A stretch of 64,000 nucleotides of DNA from JAKVBK01 sp022447275 (lineage in GTDB: Bacteria > Pseudomonadota > Alphaproteobacteria > Rhodobacterales > Rhodobacteraceae), in assembly GCA_047125605.1 (NCBI GenBank), contig CP138932.1, positions 3,100,001-3,164,000 on the forward strand, in the 5' to 3' direction. The notes under the pieces were generated by a model that worked only from the letters and a program-made list of their open reading frames with translations, did no database searches and was not told the origin of the DNA. A program made the position numbers and the translations under genes. Each line of letters begins with the position of its first letter. Position 1 is the first letter of the stretch. Shown one piece after another: positions 17,561-25,702 of this stretch.

Positions 17561-18094
17561 ATGTCTCGAATTGGAAAGAAACCCGTAGAGCTGCCCTCTG
17601 GCGTTGAAGCCAAGGTCAGCGGTCAGACGGTGGAAGTGAAGGGCCCCAAGGGCACCCGCTCTTTCACCGGCACCGACGACGTGACGATCACTGTAGAAGA
17701 CAACGCTGTTTCGGTCATGCCGCGCGGCAAGTCCAAGCGTGCGCGCCAGCAGTGGGGCATGTCCCGCACCATGGTTGCAAACCTTGTGCAGGGCGTCACA
17801 ACCGGCTTCAAAAAAGAGCTGGAAATCCAGGGCGTCGGTTATCGCGCACAGATGCAGGGCAACACCCTGAAGCTGGCGCTCGGCCTTAGCCACGATGTGA
17901 ATTTCGAGGTTCCGGAAGGCGTCACCGTGACGGTTCCGAAGCCTACCGAAATCATCATCGAGGGGAGTGATGAACAGCAGGTTGGCCAAGTGGCCGCCAA
18001 CATCCGCGATTGGCGCAAGCCGGAGCCCTACAAGGGCAAAGGCATCCGCTACAAGGGTGAGTTCATCTTCCGCAAGGAAGGCAAGAAGAAGTAA
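17561..18094 (+). CDS. rplF: 50S ribosomal protein L6
   Basis: 177 residues from MSRIGKKPVELPSGVE, preceded by AAGGAGG (17549-17555); an upstream in-frame ATG in rpsH is not the start. L6 lies near the factor-binding site. It contains the duplicated alpha/beta fold and the C-terminal signature PEPYKGKGIRYKGEFIFRKEGKKK. rplR follows after 11 nt. Confidence 0.98.
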   Translation: MSRIGKKPVELPSGVEAKVSGQTVEVKGPKGTRSFTGTDDVTITVEDNAVSVMPRGKSKRARQQWGMSRTMVANLVQGVTTGFKKELEIQGVGYRAQMQGNTLKLALGLSHDVNFEVPEGVTVTVPKPTEIIIEGSDEQQVGQVAANIRDWRKPEPYKGKGIRYKGEFIFRKEGKKK

Positions 18095-18105
18095 GGACGC
18101 AGAAA

Positions 18106-18465
18106 ATGGCAAACAGCAAACGCGAACTGTTTCTGAAGCGCCGCTTGCGCGTTCGGAACAAGCTCAAGAAGCGCAATCCCGAAGGGCTGCGTCTCTCCGT
18201 GCACCGCTCCAACAAGAACATCAGCGTACAGCTGATCGACGACGCACAGGGCGTGACCCTGGCCTCGGCATCTTCGCTGGAGAAGGATCTTGGTGTGGTT
18301 GGCAAGAACAACGTGGAGGCCGCCGCAAAGGTGGGCGCCGCGATTGCCGAGCGTGCAAAGGCCGCGGGCATCGAGAGCTGCTACTTCGACCGGGGCGGCT
18401 TCCTCTTTCACGGCAAGGTCAAGGCCCTCGCCGATGCAGCCCGCGAAGGCGGTCTGAAATTCTGA
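18106..18465 (+). CDS. rplR: 50S ribosomal protein L18
   Basis: 119 residues with a very basic N-terminus (MANSKRELFLKRRLRVRNKL). L18 carries 5S rRNA into the subunit with L5. The pattern RLSVHRSNKNISVQLIDDAQGVTLASASS and the C-terminal FDRGGFLFHGKVKALADAAREGGLKF are diagnostic. A 119-nt gap before rpsE contains a 9-bp hairpin (18472-18496). Confidence 0.97.
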   Translation: MANSKRELFLKRRLRVRNKLKKRNPEGLRLSVHRSNKNISVQLIDDAQGVTLASASSLEKDLGVVGKNNVEAAAKVGAAIAERAKAAGIESCYFDRGGFLFHGKVKALADAAREGGLKF

Positions 18466-18471
18466 TCTCCC

Positions 18472-18496
18472 GAACGGGCCGCCTGCCGGCCCGTTC
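18472..18496 (+). promoter_or_regulatory. Hairpin between rplR and rpsE
   Basis: GAACGGGCC (18472-18480) pairs perfectly with GGCCCGTTC (18488-18496) around a 7-nt loop. No T run follows, so it is more likely an RNA-processing or stability element than a terminator. Confidence 0.45.
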
Positions 18497-18584
18497 ACCT
18501 CGTTGAAGTGTGGGCGCAATGCCCCGATGACCAGGGTCGTTGACCGACACCATGGTTGATTGAAAAAGAATAGGACTGACAGAA

Positions 18585-19163
18585 ATGGCAGAACGTGAAC
18601 AGCGCGGCCGTGGCCGTGGCCGGGACCGCCGCGAACGCGAGGAAACCCCGGAATTCGCAGATCGTCTCGTCGCGATCAACCGCGTCTCCAAGACGGTAAA
18701 AGGCGGTAAGCGCTTTGGCTTTGCGGCACTCGTTGTCGTAGGCGACCAGAAGGGCCGCGTGGGCTTCGGCAAGGGCAAGGCCAAGGAGGTCCCCGAGGCC
18801 ATCCGCAAGGCCACCGAGCAGGCCAAGCGTCAGATGATCCGTGTGCCGCTTCGCGAAGGCCGCACGCTGCACCACGACATCGAAGGCCGTCACGGCGCTG
18901 GCCGTGTGGTCATGCGCACCGCGCCGACTGGTACTGGTATCATTGCCGGTGGTCCGATGCGTGCCGTGTTCGAAATGTTGGGCGTTCAGGACGTGGTGGC
19001 AAAGTCCATCGGGACGCAGAACCCCTACAACATGATCCGCGCAACCATCGACGGGCTGACCAAGGAAAGCTCGCCCCGCATGGTTGCTCAGCGCCGCGGC
19101 AAGAAGGTGGCCGACATCCTCCCCAAGAAGGATGACGCCCCTGCCGAGACCGCAGACGCGTAA
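18585..19163 (+). CDS. rpsE: 30S ribosomal protein S5
   Basis: 192 residues. S5 is a fidelity protein at the mRNA entrance, altered in some spectinomycin-resistant and ram mutants. The S5 double-stranded RNA-binding segment FADRLVAINRVSKTVKGGKRFGF lies near residues 23-45, and the C-terminal domain carries the GPMRAVFEMLGVQDVVAKSIGTQNPYNMIRAT stretch. An Arg-rich N-terminal lead (GRGRGRDRRERE) is an addition common in alphaproteobacteria. rpmD follows after 12 nt. Confidence 0.97.
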   Translation: MAEREQRGRGRGRDRREREETPEFADRLVAINRVSKTVKGGKRFGFAALVVVGDQKGRVGFGKGKAKEVPEAIRKATEQAKRQMIRVPLREGRTLHHDIEGRHGAGRVVMRTAPTGTGIIAGGPMRAVFEMLGVQDVVAKSIGTQNPYNMIRATIDGLTKESSPRMVAQRRGKKVADILPKKDDAPAETADA

Positions 19164-19175
19164 GGAGACAGACCC

Positions 19176-19364
19176 ATGGCGAAAACCATCGTTGTCAAGC
19201 AGATCGGTTCCCCGATCCGTCGCCCCGCCAAGCAGCGTCAGACGCTGATCGGCCTGGGCCTGAACAAGATGCACAAGACCCGCGAACTGGAGGACACCCC
19301 CTCCGTACGCGGCATGGTCAACAAGATCCCGCATCTGGTTGAGATCATCGAAGAGCGCGGCTGA
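19176..19364 (+). CDS. rpmD: 50S ribosomal protein L30
   Basis: 62 residues, starting MAKTIVVKQIGSPIRRPAKQRQ, the short bacterial form. The core QTLIGLGLNKMHKTRELEDTPSVRGMVNKI is diagnostic. It closes the third ribosomal segment; a terminator begins about 20 nt after the stop, and rplO, its usual neighbour, is 966 nt downstream of its stop, beyond a PqiA-like gene. Confidence 0.97.
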   Translation: MAKTIVVKQIGSPIRRPAKQRQTLIGLGLNKMHKTRELEDTPSVRGMVNKIPHLVEIIEERG

Positions 19365-19385
19365 GCCCGCCTCTGCACGAAATAG

Positions 19386-19418
19386 AAAGGCCCCGGTCAG
19401 AAATGACCGGGGCTTTTT
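19386..19418 (+). terminator. Intrinsic terminator after rpmD
   Basis: GCCCCGGTCA (19390-19399), loop GAAA, TGACCGGGGC (19404-19413), then TTTTT. A textbook terminator. Confidence 0.9.
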
Positions 19419-19690
19419 GCTTGCCGGGTGCTGTTCAGTTGCGCTTTGTGGCCCGCCGCTCAGACAATCTCAAAGTTAGAAGTGGCTTGAGACACAGAAT
19501 GGCGCTGGGTGGAAGGGGCCACGGATTTGATCACACGTTGCGACGTGAGCGCGCCAACAGCCGCGCATGTGGCCTTGAGTGGCGTCCTCGCGCTGGGGGT
19601 TTTGACATTTAAGATGTTGAGCCGCGTGATCAAACACCCCATATGGGCCAAAGATGTTGGCCCGCATGGCCTGCTGCTGCGAAGGTGTTC

Positions 19691-20173
19691 ATGACCCGTC
19701 TTCTCAATCTTGCGCTTCTGATCGCCTTCCCGATCGCATGGTTCGCGCCCCTGATCCGCACGGGCCTTGTGCCGGAATGGCAGATGCCAAGCTGGCTTGG
19801 GGGCAGCACTCTCTTTGAGGCCGATACGATTACGGTGATCTCTGGGCTGCAAAAGCTCTGGCAACTGGATGTGCCCCTTGCCTTGGCCGTGACCTTCTTT
19901 GCCCTCGTGGCACCGATACTGAAATGCACGGGGTTGGCGCTGATCCAGTTCGGCTATCTTGATCGGCGTGCTGCGCCTGTGGTGGCCATCCTCGGCAAAT
20001 TGGCCATGGCCGATATTTTCATCCTCGCGCTTTATATTGTAATCGCGCAGGGGATCGGGATTGGCCAGATCGAGGTGGCTTGGGGCCTCTACCTGTTCAC
20101 CGGTTGCGTAATTGTCAGCCTCGGCCTGTCCATTTACGAGGCGCGCGTTCCGACGCTGCCGCACAGGGCCTGA
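19691..20173 (+). CDS. Paraquat-inducible protein A (PqiA)-domain membrane protein
   Basis: 160 residues from MTRLLNLALLIAFPIAWFA. Four membrane helices are evident. The segments LKCTGLALIQFG, GKLAMADIFILALYIV and WGLYLFTGCVIVSL match the single PqiA domain found in pqiA/yebS-type proteins, which work with MCE proteins in lipid transport between membranes. Here it is a lone single-domain copy, inserted between rpmD and rplO on the same strand, with no MCE partner nearby. Its role in this organism is not clear. Confidence 0.75.
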   Translation: MTRLLNLALLIAFPIAWFAPLIRTGLVPEWQMPSWLGGSTLFEADTITVISGLQKLWQLDVPLALAVTFFALVAPILKCTGLALIQFGYLDRRAAPVVAILGKLAMADIFILALYIVIAQGIGIGQIEVAWGLYLFTGCVIVSLGLSIYEARVPTLPHRA

Positions 20174-20208
20174 AAGCTGCAAGGATGTCGCGCGTGCACG
20201 GATGGCTC

Positions 20209-20259
20209 TTGCCAAGCGTGGCAGAGGCCGGTAAACGCGCCCGGTCGGCACTGGCCGAC
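20209..20259 (+). promoter_or_regulatory. Promoter-like sequence and hairpin before rplO
   Basis: TTGCCA (20209-20214), 17 nt, TAAACG (20232-20237) almost repeats the promoter before rpmC. A hairpin GTCGGC-ACTG-GCCGAC (20244-20259) would lie at the very 5' end of the transcript. Confidence 0.5.
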
Positions 20260-20330
20260 TCTGACATCATTAATGCCGTGTCCCTCCCATTATCGCTTCA
20301 GGGGAGGTGTTCCGGCCAAGGAGAAGCGAC

Positions 20331-20882
20331 ATGAGACTGAATGAACTTTCGCCGGCTGCCGGCTCGTCCCCCAAGAAAAAGCGCATCGCACGCGGCCCCG
20401 GCTCCGGCAAGGGCAAGACTGCCGGCCGTGGTATCAAGGGTCAGAAGTCCCGCTCGGGTGTGGCGATCAAGGGCTACGAGGGTGGCCAGATGCCGCTCTA
20501 CCAGCGTCTGCCTAAGCGCGGCTTCAACAAGCCGAACCGCAAGTCCTTCGCTGTTGTGAACCTCGCCCTGATCGAGAAGTTCATCGCAGAGGGCAAGCTG
20601 GACGCCTCCGCGCCGATCACCGAAGACGTGCTGGTTGCATCCGGTCTGGTGCGCCGCAAGCTGGACGGTGTGCGCGTGCTGGCCAAGACAGCCCCCGTAC
20701 GTGATGACGAGGGCATTTTGTCCCTCGACGCAAAGGGCAAGCTGCAGACAGTTGCCTTTGCGTCCAAGGTTGAACTGCAGGTGACCGGCGCCTCCAAGGC
20801 GGCCGTTGCTGCCGTGGAAGCGGCAGGTGGTTCGATCACACTGGCTGACAGCTCCGCTAAATCGGCGGAAGCGGAGGCCTGA
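20331..20882 (+). CDS. rplO: 50S ribosomal protein L15
   Basis: 183 residues from MRLNELSPAAGSSPKKKR, with AAGGAGAAG before the ATG. L15 is a late assembly protein of the 50S subunit. The Gly/Lys/Arg-rich first third (RGPGSGKGKTAGRGIKGQKSRSG) and YEGGQMPLYQRLPKRGF are characteristic. The C-terminus has an alanine-rich tail beyond the E. coli length. It begins the rplO-secY-adk segment. Confidence 0.97.
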   Translation: MRLNELSPAAGSSPKKKRIARGPGSGKGKTAGRGIKGQKSRSGVAIKGYEGGQMPLYQRLPKRGFNKPNRKSFAVVNLALIEKFIAEGKLDASAPITEDVLVASGLVRRKLDGVRVLAKTAPVRDDEGILSLDAKGKLQTVAFASKVELQVTGASKAAVAAVEAAGGSITLADSSAKSAEAEA

Positions 20883-20890
20883 TTGCTTGC

Positions 20891-20962
20891 AGGCACCGAA
20901 ATTGGTGCCTAACTAGCCCATAGGTTTTTGGCGCCGCCGGCCTGCGACAGGCCCGGCGGCGC
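20891..20962 (+). promoter_or_regulatory. Two strong hairpins between rplO and secY
   Basis: AGGCACC-GAAATT-GGTGCCT (20891-20910) is followed by a GC-rich stem of about 14 bp with one bulge (20931-20944 with 20948-20962, loop CGA). Neither is followed by a T run. They may set the L15/SecY stoichiometry by processing or attenuation. Confidence 0.5.
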
Positions 20963-20987
20963 ATGCATGATAAGGGGAGGCCCCTCC

Positions 20988-22349
20988 ATGGCGTCTGCAG
21001 CGGAACAAATGGCCGCAAACATGAGCTGGTCTGCCTTTGGCAAGGCGACCGAGCTGCGCAATCGCATCCTGTTCACTCTTGGCTTGTTGATCGTTTACCG
21101 GATCGGCACGTTCATTCCCGTTCCGGGGATCGAAGGCGATGCCCTGCGTGATTTCATGGAACAGGCTGCAGCGGGCATTGGCGGTATCCTGTCGATGTTT
21201 ACCGGCGGTGCGCTGGCGCGTATGGGGATCTTTGCCCTCGGCATCATGCCCTATATTTCGGCCTCGATCATTGTTCAGCTGCTCACGGCCATGGTGCCGC
21301 GTCTCGAACAGCTGAAGAAAGAGGGCGAACAGGGCCGCAAGAAGATCAACCAATACACCCGCTATGGCACCGTGCTGCTGGCTACGTTCCAGGCATACGG
21401 GCTTGCCGTATCGCTTGAAGCGGGCGGCCTTGTGACCGATCCGGGCCTGTTTTTCCGTGCATCCTGCGTAATCACCCTTGTGGGCGGTACTATGTTCCTG
21501 ATGTGGCTGGGCGAGCAGATCACCCAGCGCGGCGTGGGCAACGGCATTTCGTTGATCATCTTCGTCGGCATCATCGCGGAAGTGCCTGCTGCCATGGCAC
21601 AGTTCCTCAGCCAGGGCCGCACCGGCGCCATCAGCCCCGCTGTGATCGTGGGTGTTGTTGTCATGATGATCGTGACGATTGCCTTCGTGGTGTTCATGGA
21701 ACGCGCCTTGCGCAAGATCCACATTCAGTATCCGCGTCGCCAAGTGGGTATGAAAGTATATGACGGGGGCTCCAGCCACCTGCCTGTCAAGGTGAACCCG
21801 GCGGGCGTTATCCCTGCCATCTTCGCCTCGTCCCTGCTGTTGTTGCCAACCACAATGGCTACGTTCTCGGGCGGGAACACGGGCCCTGTCATGTCGACCA
21901 TCCTGGCCTATTTCGGGCCCGGTCAGCCGGCATATCTGCTGTTCTTTACGGCCATGATCGTGTTCTTCACGTATTTCTATACCCAGAACGTGTCCTTCAA
22001 GACCGAGGACGTGGCCGACAACCTGAAAAACCAAAACGGCTTTATCCCGGGCATCCGTCCGGGCAAGCGGACGGCCGAGTATCTTGATTACGTTGTCACG
22101 CGTATCCTGGTGCTGGGCTCCGGCTATCTGGCGCTGGTCTGCTTGATGCCTGAAATCATCCGGGCTGAGCTGTCTATCCCGTTCTACTTCGGCGGCACCT
22201 CCGTGCTGATCGTCGTGTCGGTCACGATGGACACGATCCAGCAGGTGCAGAGCCATCTTCTGGCACACCAGTACGAAGGCCTAATTGAAAAGTCTCAACT
22301 CCGCGGGAAAAAGCGGGGAGGACGTAAGGGAGGGCCAGCGCGCCGATGA
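20988..22349 (+). CDS. secY: Protein translocase subunit SecY
   Basis: 453 residues from MASAAEQMAANMSWSAFGKA, with GGGGAGG 8 nt upstream. SecY is the channel of the Sec translocon; ten membrane helices can be traced. Family signatures are visible: GIFALGIMPYISASIIVQLLT in helix 2, the cytosolic loop GVGNGISLIIF, and NLKNQNGFIPGIRPGKRTAEYLD before helix 8-9. Its stop overlaps the adk start by 4 nt, as in many bacteria. Confidence 0.98.
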   Translation: MASAAEQMAANMSWSAFGKATELRNRILFTLGLLIVYRIGTFIPVPGIEGDALRDFMEQAAAGIGGILSMFTGGALARMGIFALGIMPYISASIIVQLLTAMVPRLEQLKKEGEQGRKKINQYTRYGTVLLATFQAYGLAVSLEAGGLVTDPGLFFRASCVITLVGGTMFLMWLGEQITQRGVGNGISLIIFVGIIAEVPAAMAQFLSQGRTGAISPAVIVGVVVMMIVTIAFVVFMERALRKIHIQYPRRQVGMKVYDGGSSHLPVKVNPAGVIPAIFASSLLLLPTTMATFSGGNTGPVMSTILAYFGPGQPAYLLFFTAMIVFFTYFYTQNVSFKTEDVADNLKNQNGFIPGIRPGKRTAEYLDYVVTRILVLGSGYLALVCLMPEIIRAELSIPFYFGGTSVLIVVSVTMDTIQQVQSHLLAHQYEGLIEKSQLRGKKRGGRKGGPARR

Positions 22350-22930
22350 ATATCATTCTTCTGGGCCCGCCGGGGGCTGGTAAAGGCACACAAGCACAAA
22401 AGCTGGTGGAAAGCCGAAACATGATGCAGCTCTCGACGGGGGACATGCTGCGGGCCGCCCGGACTTCCGGGACAGAGATGGGCCAGAAAGTGGCCGCCAT
22501 CATGGATGCGGGTGAATTGGTCACCGATGAGATCGTGATCGGTCTGATCGAGGAAAAACTGAGCGCCGCCCAAAGCGATGGGTTTATCTTTGACGGCTTC
22601 CCGCGAACCTTGCCTCAGGCAGATGCGCTTGGAAAATTGCTTGAAGCGATGGGTATGGGCCTCAATGCGGTTATCGAGCTGCAGGTCGATGACGGGGCGT
22701 TGGTCAAGCGAGTTGAAAACCGTGCCGCCGAAGCCGCTGCCGCAGGCCAACCTGTTCGGGCCGATGACAATGCAGAAAGCCTGAAAACAAGGCTGATGGA
22801 GTATTATAAAAAGACTGCCCCCTTGATCGGCTACTATTACGCTCGGGGTGAGCTTCAGTCTGTTGACGGTATGAGAGAGATTGAAACCGTAGGCGCTGAC
22901 ATCAACGCCATCCTGGATCGCGTATCATAA
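22346..22930 (+). CDS. adk: Adenylate kinase, short LID form
   Basis: 194 residues; converts AMP and ATP to two ADP. The Walker A loop GPPGAGKGTQ (residues 7-16), the AMP site STGDMLRAA and DGFPRT are intact. The LID domain is reduced to a short turn and has no zinc Cys, the small form common in alphaproteobacteria. It overlaps secY by 4 nt. The next ribosomal gene is separated from it by a cytochrome c remnant. Confidence 0.97.
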   Translation: MNIILLGPPGAGKGTQAQKLVESRNMMQLSTGDMLRAARTSGTEMGQKVAAIMDAGELVTDEIVIGLIEEKLSAAQSDGFIFDGFPRTLPQADALGKLLEAMGMGLNAVIELQVDDGALVKRVENRAAEAAAAGQPVRADDNAESLKTRLMEYYKKTAPLIGYYYARGELQSVDGMREIETVGADINAILDRVS

Positions 22931-22951
22931 GACAGTGGTTTCGGGGATTAA

Positions 22952-23290
22952 TTCCTGAAAGCGATCCTTTTCGAAGCGCGCGCCATCCGCAGCAAATGTG
23001 CTGGTTGTCACTACGGTGAGGCGTGCAACTTAGGCAACGCACCTTCGATGAATGGTGTTGTGGGACGCAATGTTGCAGGCGTGGAGTGCGGCTTTTATTC
23101 CGATGCGCTTGCCAATCTGGGCGGCGTCTGGACTGAAGAACGCCTCAAACAATTCCTCGTCGCTCCCGAAACCATTGCGCCTGACAGTTACATGCCAGCT
23201 CAGGGTTTGTCAGAAGGGCCGGTTCTGGATGCCGTGATTTGGGGGTTGATCGAGGCGGATACGACAGACGACGAGCATAGGAAACACTAA
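22952..23290 (+). pseudogene. Cytochrome c remnant without start or signal peptide
   Basis: The frame from 22952 encodes a class I cytochrome c body: KCAGCH (haem attachment, codons at 22994-23011), then GVVGRNVAGVECGFYSDAL and the Met-ligand region SYMPAQGL. No ATG, GTG or TTG occurs in frame before 23048, which is already after the haem motif, and a stop lies just upstream at 22949. A periplasmic cytochrome needs a signal peptide, which is missing. It is best read as a decayed or truncated copy; the body has no internal stop, so loss is recent or the 5' end was removed by rearrangement. Confidence 0.7.
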
Positions 23291-23620
23291 CAGGGTGCGT
23301 TGAAAGCGCTTCATATGCGCACTCTGGATTGAAGTGCTTGGTCGTATCTGAATTTGCACCTGTGTGGGACAGTCCCGCCCCGCACGGCACGGGAGTCTTC
23401 TTTTCTGGCTGCACGCGAGAGGAAGAAATCTCTTGACAGCCACCGATTTTGACGGATCAGCCATTGACGCTTTCCACTAATCCTCCTACACAGCGGCTTC
23501 TCGTTCTGAGAATCGGTGCAGGCATCTGTGCCGGCCGCTCGGCCCGCTGGCAGATGCCTCGGGCCGTCGTTGTGAAAAAAGGTTCTGGAGCAACGGAACC
23601 GCAACCAAAGGATTAGCCAC
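23291..23620 (+). promoter_or_regulatory. Leader of the rpsM operon
   Basis: A promoter-like pair TTGACG (23464-23469), 17 nt, TACACA (23487-23492) lies 130 nt before rpsM. A 9-bp hairpin, AGGCATCTG (23520-23528) with CAGATGCCT (23551-23559), encloses a second GC-rich stem. In E. coli the alpha operon leader is bound by S4; this may be a functional counterpart, but no sequence match is claimed. 23291-23460 shows nothing else. Confidence 0.5.
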
Positions 23621-23989
23621 TTGGCACGTATCGCCGGCGTAAACATCCCCACCGGGAAGCGCGTCCCTATCGCGCTCACCTATATCACTGGTATCGGCCA
23701 CACCTCGGCCAAAGCTATCTGCGAAGCAGTCGGCATCGAAGCCACTCGTCGCGTCAACGAATTGTCTGACGCGGAAGTGCTGGCCATGCGCGAGCATATC
23801 GACGCCAACTACACCGTGGAAGGCGACCTGCGCCGCGAAGTGCAGATGAACGTGAAGCGCCTGATGGATTTGGGCTGCTACCGCGGTCTGCGCCATCGCC
23901 GCAACCTCCCCGTGCGCGGTCAGCGTACGCACACCAACGCGCGTACCCGCAAGGGCCCCGCGAAGCCGATTGCCGGCAAGAAGAAGTAA
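23621..23989 (+). CDS. rpsM: 30S ribosomal protein S13, TTG start
   Basis: 122 residues. The only start consistent with the invariant N-terminus MARIAGVNIPTGKRVPIALTYI is TTG at 23621; no ATG is near and the binding site is weak (AACCAAAGGATT). S13 forms inter-subunit bridges and contacts P-site tRNA. The C-terminal RGLRHRRNLPVRGQRTHTNARTRKG signature is intact. A TTG start in such a highly expressed gene may help tune its level. rpsK follows after 15 nt. Confidence 0.97.
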   Translation: MARIAGVNIPTGKRVPIALTYITGIGHTSAKAICEAVGIEATRRVNELSDAEVLAMREHIDANYTVEGDLRREVQMNVKRLMDLGCYRGLRHRRNLPVRGQRTHTNARTRKGPAKPIAGKKK

Positions 23990-24004
23990 GGGAGGTCTGT
24001 ATCA

Positions 24005-24394
24005 ATGGCTCGTGATCGTCGTGCGCCTAAGCGCAAGGAACGTAAGAACATCGCTGCTGGTGTCGCCCATGTGAACTCCAGCTTCAACAACACCAAGATC
24101 CTGATCTCTGACGTGCAGGGCAACGCCATCGCCTGGTCGTCTGCTGGCACCATGGGCTTCAAGGGCTCGCGGAAATCCACTCCCTATGCCGCTCAGATGG
24201 CCGCTGAAGATGCGGGCCGCAAGGCACAGGAACACGGCGTCAAGACGCTGGAAGTGGAAGTGCAGGGCCCCGGTTCTGGTCGGGAAAGCGCGCTGCGCGC
24301 TCTGGCCGCTGTTGGTTTCAACATCACGTCCATCCGCGACGTGACCCCGATCGCACATAACGGGTGCCGCCCTCCCAAGCGTCGCCGCGTCTGA
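24005..24394 (+). CDS. rpsK: 30S ribosomal protein S11
   Basis: 129 residues, starting MARDRRAPKRKERKNIAAGVAH. S11 forms the platform of the 30S subunit beside the mRNA exit. The segments VNSSFNNTKILISDVQGNAIAWSSAG, GSRKSTPYAAQMAAE and the C-terminal DVTPIAHNGCRPPKRRRV are diagnostic. A CCGGCCC...GGGCCGG inverted repeat (about 24415-24442) lies in the 117-nt gap before rpoA. Confidence 0.98.
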   Translation: MARDRRAPKRKERKNIAAGVAHVNSSFNNTKILISDVQGNAIAWSSAGTMGFKGSRKSTPYAAQMAAEDAGRKAQEHGVKTLEVEVQGPGSGRESALRALAAVGFNITSIRDVTPIAHNGCRPPKRRRV

Positions 24395-24511
24395 TCGATT
24401 TATACAGCTTGTTCCGGCCCTCGGCATTGCCCTTGGGCCGGCTACGCCATTTTGGAACCTCGGGCGCGCGTGGTCTAGGGCATGGGCCACTCGCAGGAAT
24501 GGAGGCACTAC

Positions 24512-25528
24512 ATGATCCATAAAAACTGGCAGGAACTGATCAAGCCAACTCAGCTGGACGTGAAGCCGGGCAACGATCCCGCACGTCAGGCCACTTGTGT
24601 GGCTGAACCGCTTGAGCGCGGCTTTGGTCTTACGATGGGCAATGCACTGCGTCGCGTTCTGCTGTCTTCGCTGCAGGGTGCAGCGATCACAAGCGTTCAG
24701 ATCGACAACGTTCTGCATGAGTTTTCGTCGGTCCCCGGCGTGCGTGAGGATGTCACCGACATGGTGCTCAACCTCAAGGGTGTTGCGATCCGCATGGAAG
24801 TGGACGGCCCCAAGCGCCTGTCCGTTCAGGCGAAGGGCCCCGGTGTTGTAACGGCCGGTGACATCACCGAAACCGCTGGCATAGACGTTCTGAACCGCGA
24901 ACACGTGATCTGCCACCTCGATGATGGCGCCGATCTGTTCATGGAACTGACTGTGAACACCGGCAAAGGCTATGTCGCGGCAGAGAAGAACCGCCCGGAA
25001 GACGCGCCGATCGGCCTGATCCCGATCGATGCGATATACTCGCCGGTCAAGAAAGTGTCTTACGACGTGCAGCCCACCCGTGAGGGCCAGGTGCTGGATT
25101 ACGACAAGCTGACACTGAAGGTGGAGACCGATGGGTCTGTCACTCCCGAGGACGCTGTGGCCTATGCCGCCCGCATCCTGCAGGACCAGCTGTCGATCTT
25201 CGTCAACTTCGACGAGCCGGAAAGCGCGTCGCGTCAGGATGATGACGATGGCCTCGAGTTCAATCCGCTTCTGCTGAAGAAAGTGGATGAGCTTGAACTG
25301 TCCGTACGCTCGGCGAACTGCCTGAAGAACGACAACATCGTCTACATCGGTGATCTGATACAGAAAACCGAAGCAGAGATGCTGCGCACCCCGAACTTCG
25401 GGCGCAAGTCGCTCAACGAGATCAAGGAAGTGCTGTCTGGCATGGGCTTGCACCTCGGTATGGATGTCGAGGAGTGGCCGCCAGAGAACATCGAGGATCT
25501 GGCCAAGAAATTCGAAGATCAGTTCTGA
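24512..25528 (+). CDS. rpoA: RNA polymerase alpha subunit
   Basis: 338 residues from MIHKNWQELIKPTQLDV, with TGGAGG upstream. The N-terminal domain (to about 235) contains RGFGLTMGNALRRVLLSSL for dimerisation. After an acidic linker the C-terminal domain shows VRSANCLKND, the counterpart of the E. coli Arg265 patch that binds UP elements and activators, and FGRKSLNEIKEVL. Unusually, an 8-bp hairpin lies in the 174-nt gap before rplQ. Confidence 0.98.
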   Translation: MIHKNWQELIKPTQLDVKPGNDPARQATCVAEPLERGFGLTMGNALRRVLLSSLQGAAITSVQIDNVLHEFSSVPGVREDVTDMVLNLKGVAIRMEVDGPKRLSVQAKGPGVVTAGDITETAGIDVLNREHVICHLDDGADLFMELTVNTGKGYVAAEKNRPEDAPIGLIPIDAIYSPVKKVSYDVQPTREGQVLDYDKLTLKVETDGSVTPEDAVAYAARILQDQLSIFVNFDEPESASRQDDDDGLEFNPLLLKKVDELELSVRSANCLKNDNIVYIGDLIQKTEAEMLRTPNFGRKSLNEIKEVLSGMGLHLGMDVEEWPPENIEDLAKKFEDQF

Positions 25529-25535
25529 TCTTCTT

Positions 25536-25570
25536 AGGATGGGACCGTGCTGATAAGGCGGCCCCATCCT
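25536..25570 (+). terminator. Possible attenuator between rpoA and rplQ
   Basis: AGGATGGG (25536-25543) pairs with CCCATCCT (25563-25570), followed by TTTCG. The loop is 19 nt and the T tail weak, so at most partial termination. Confidence 0.35.
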
Positions 25571-25702
25571 TTCGCCGACTGCCCGATGGGCGCAGGCAGA
25601 TCAAGACCCGGGCACAAAGCCCCAAGGTGAGCTGGGTGACACGCATCCCCGGCCGGACAAAGCAAAATCGCCCGTAGAGGGCACATATCGAAGGAATGAA
25701 TC

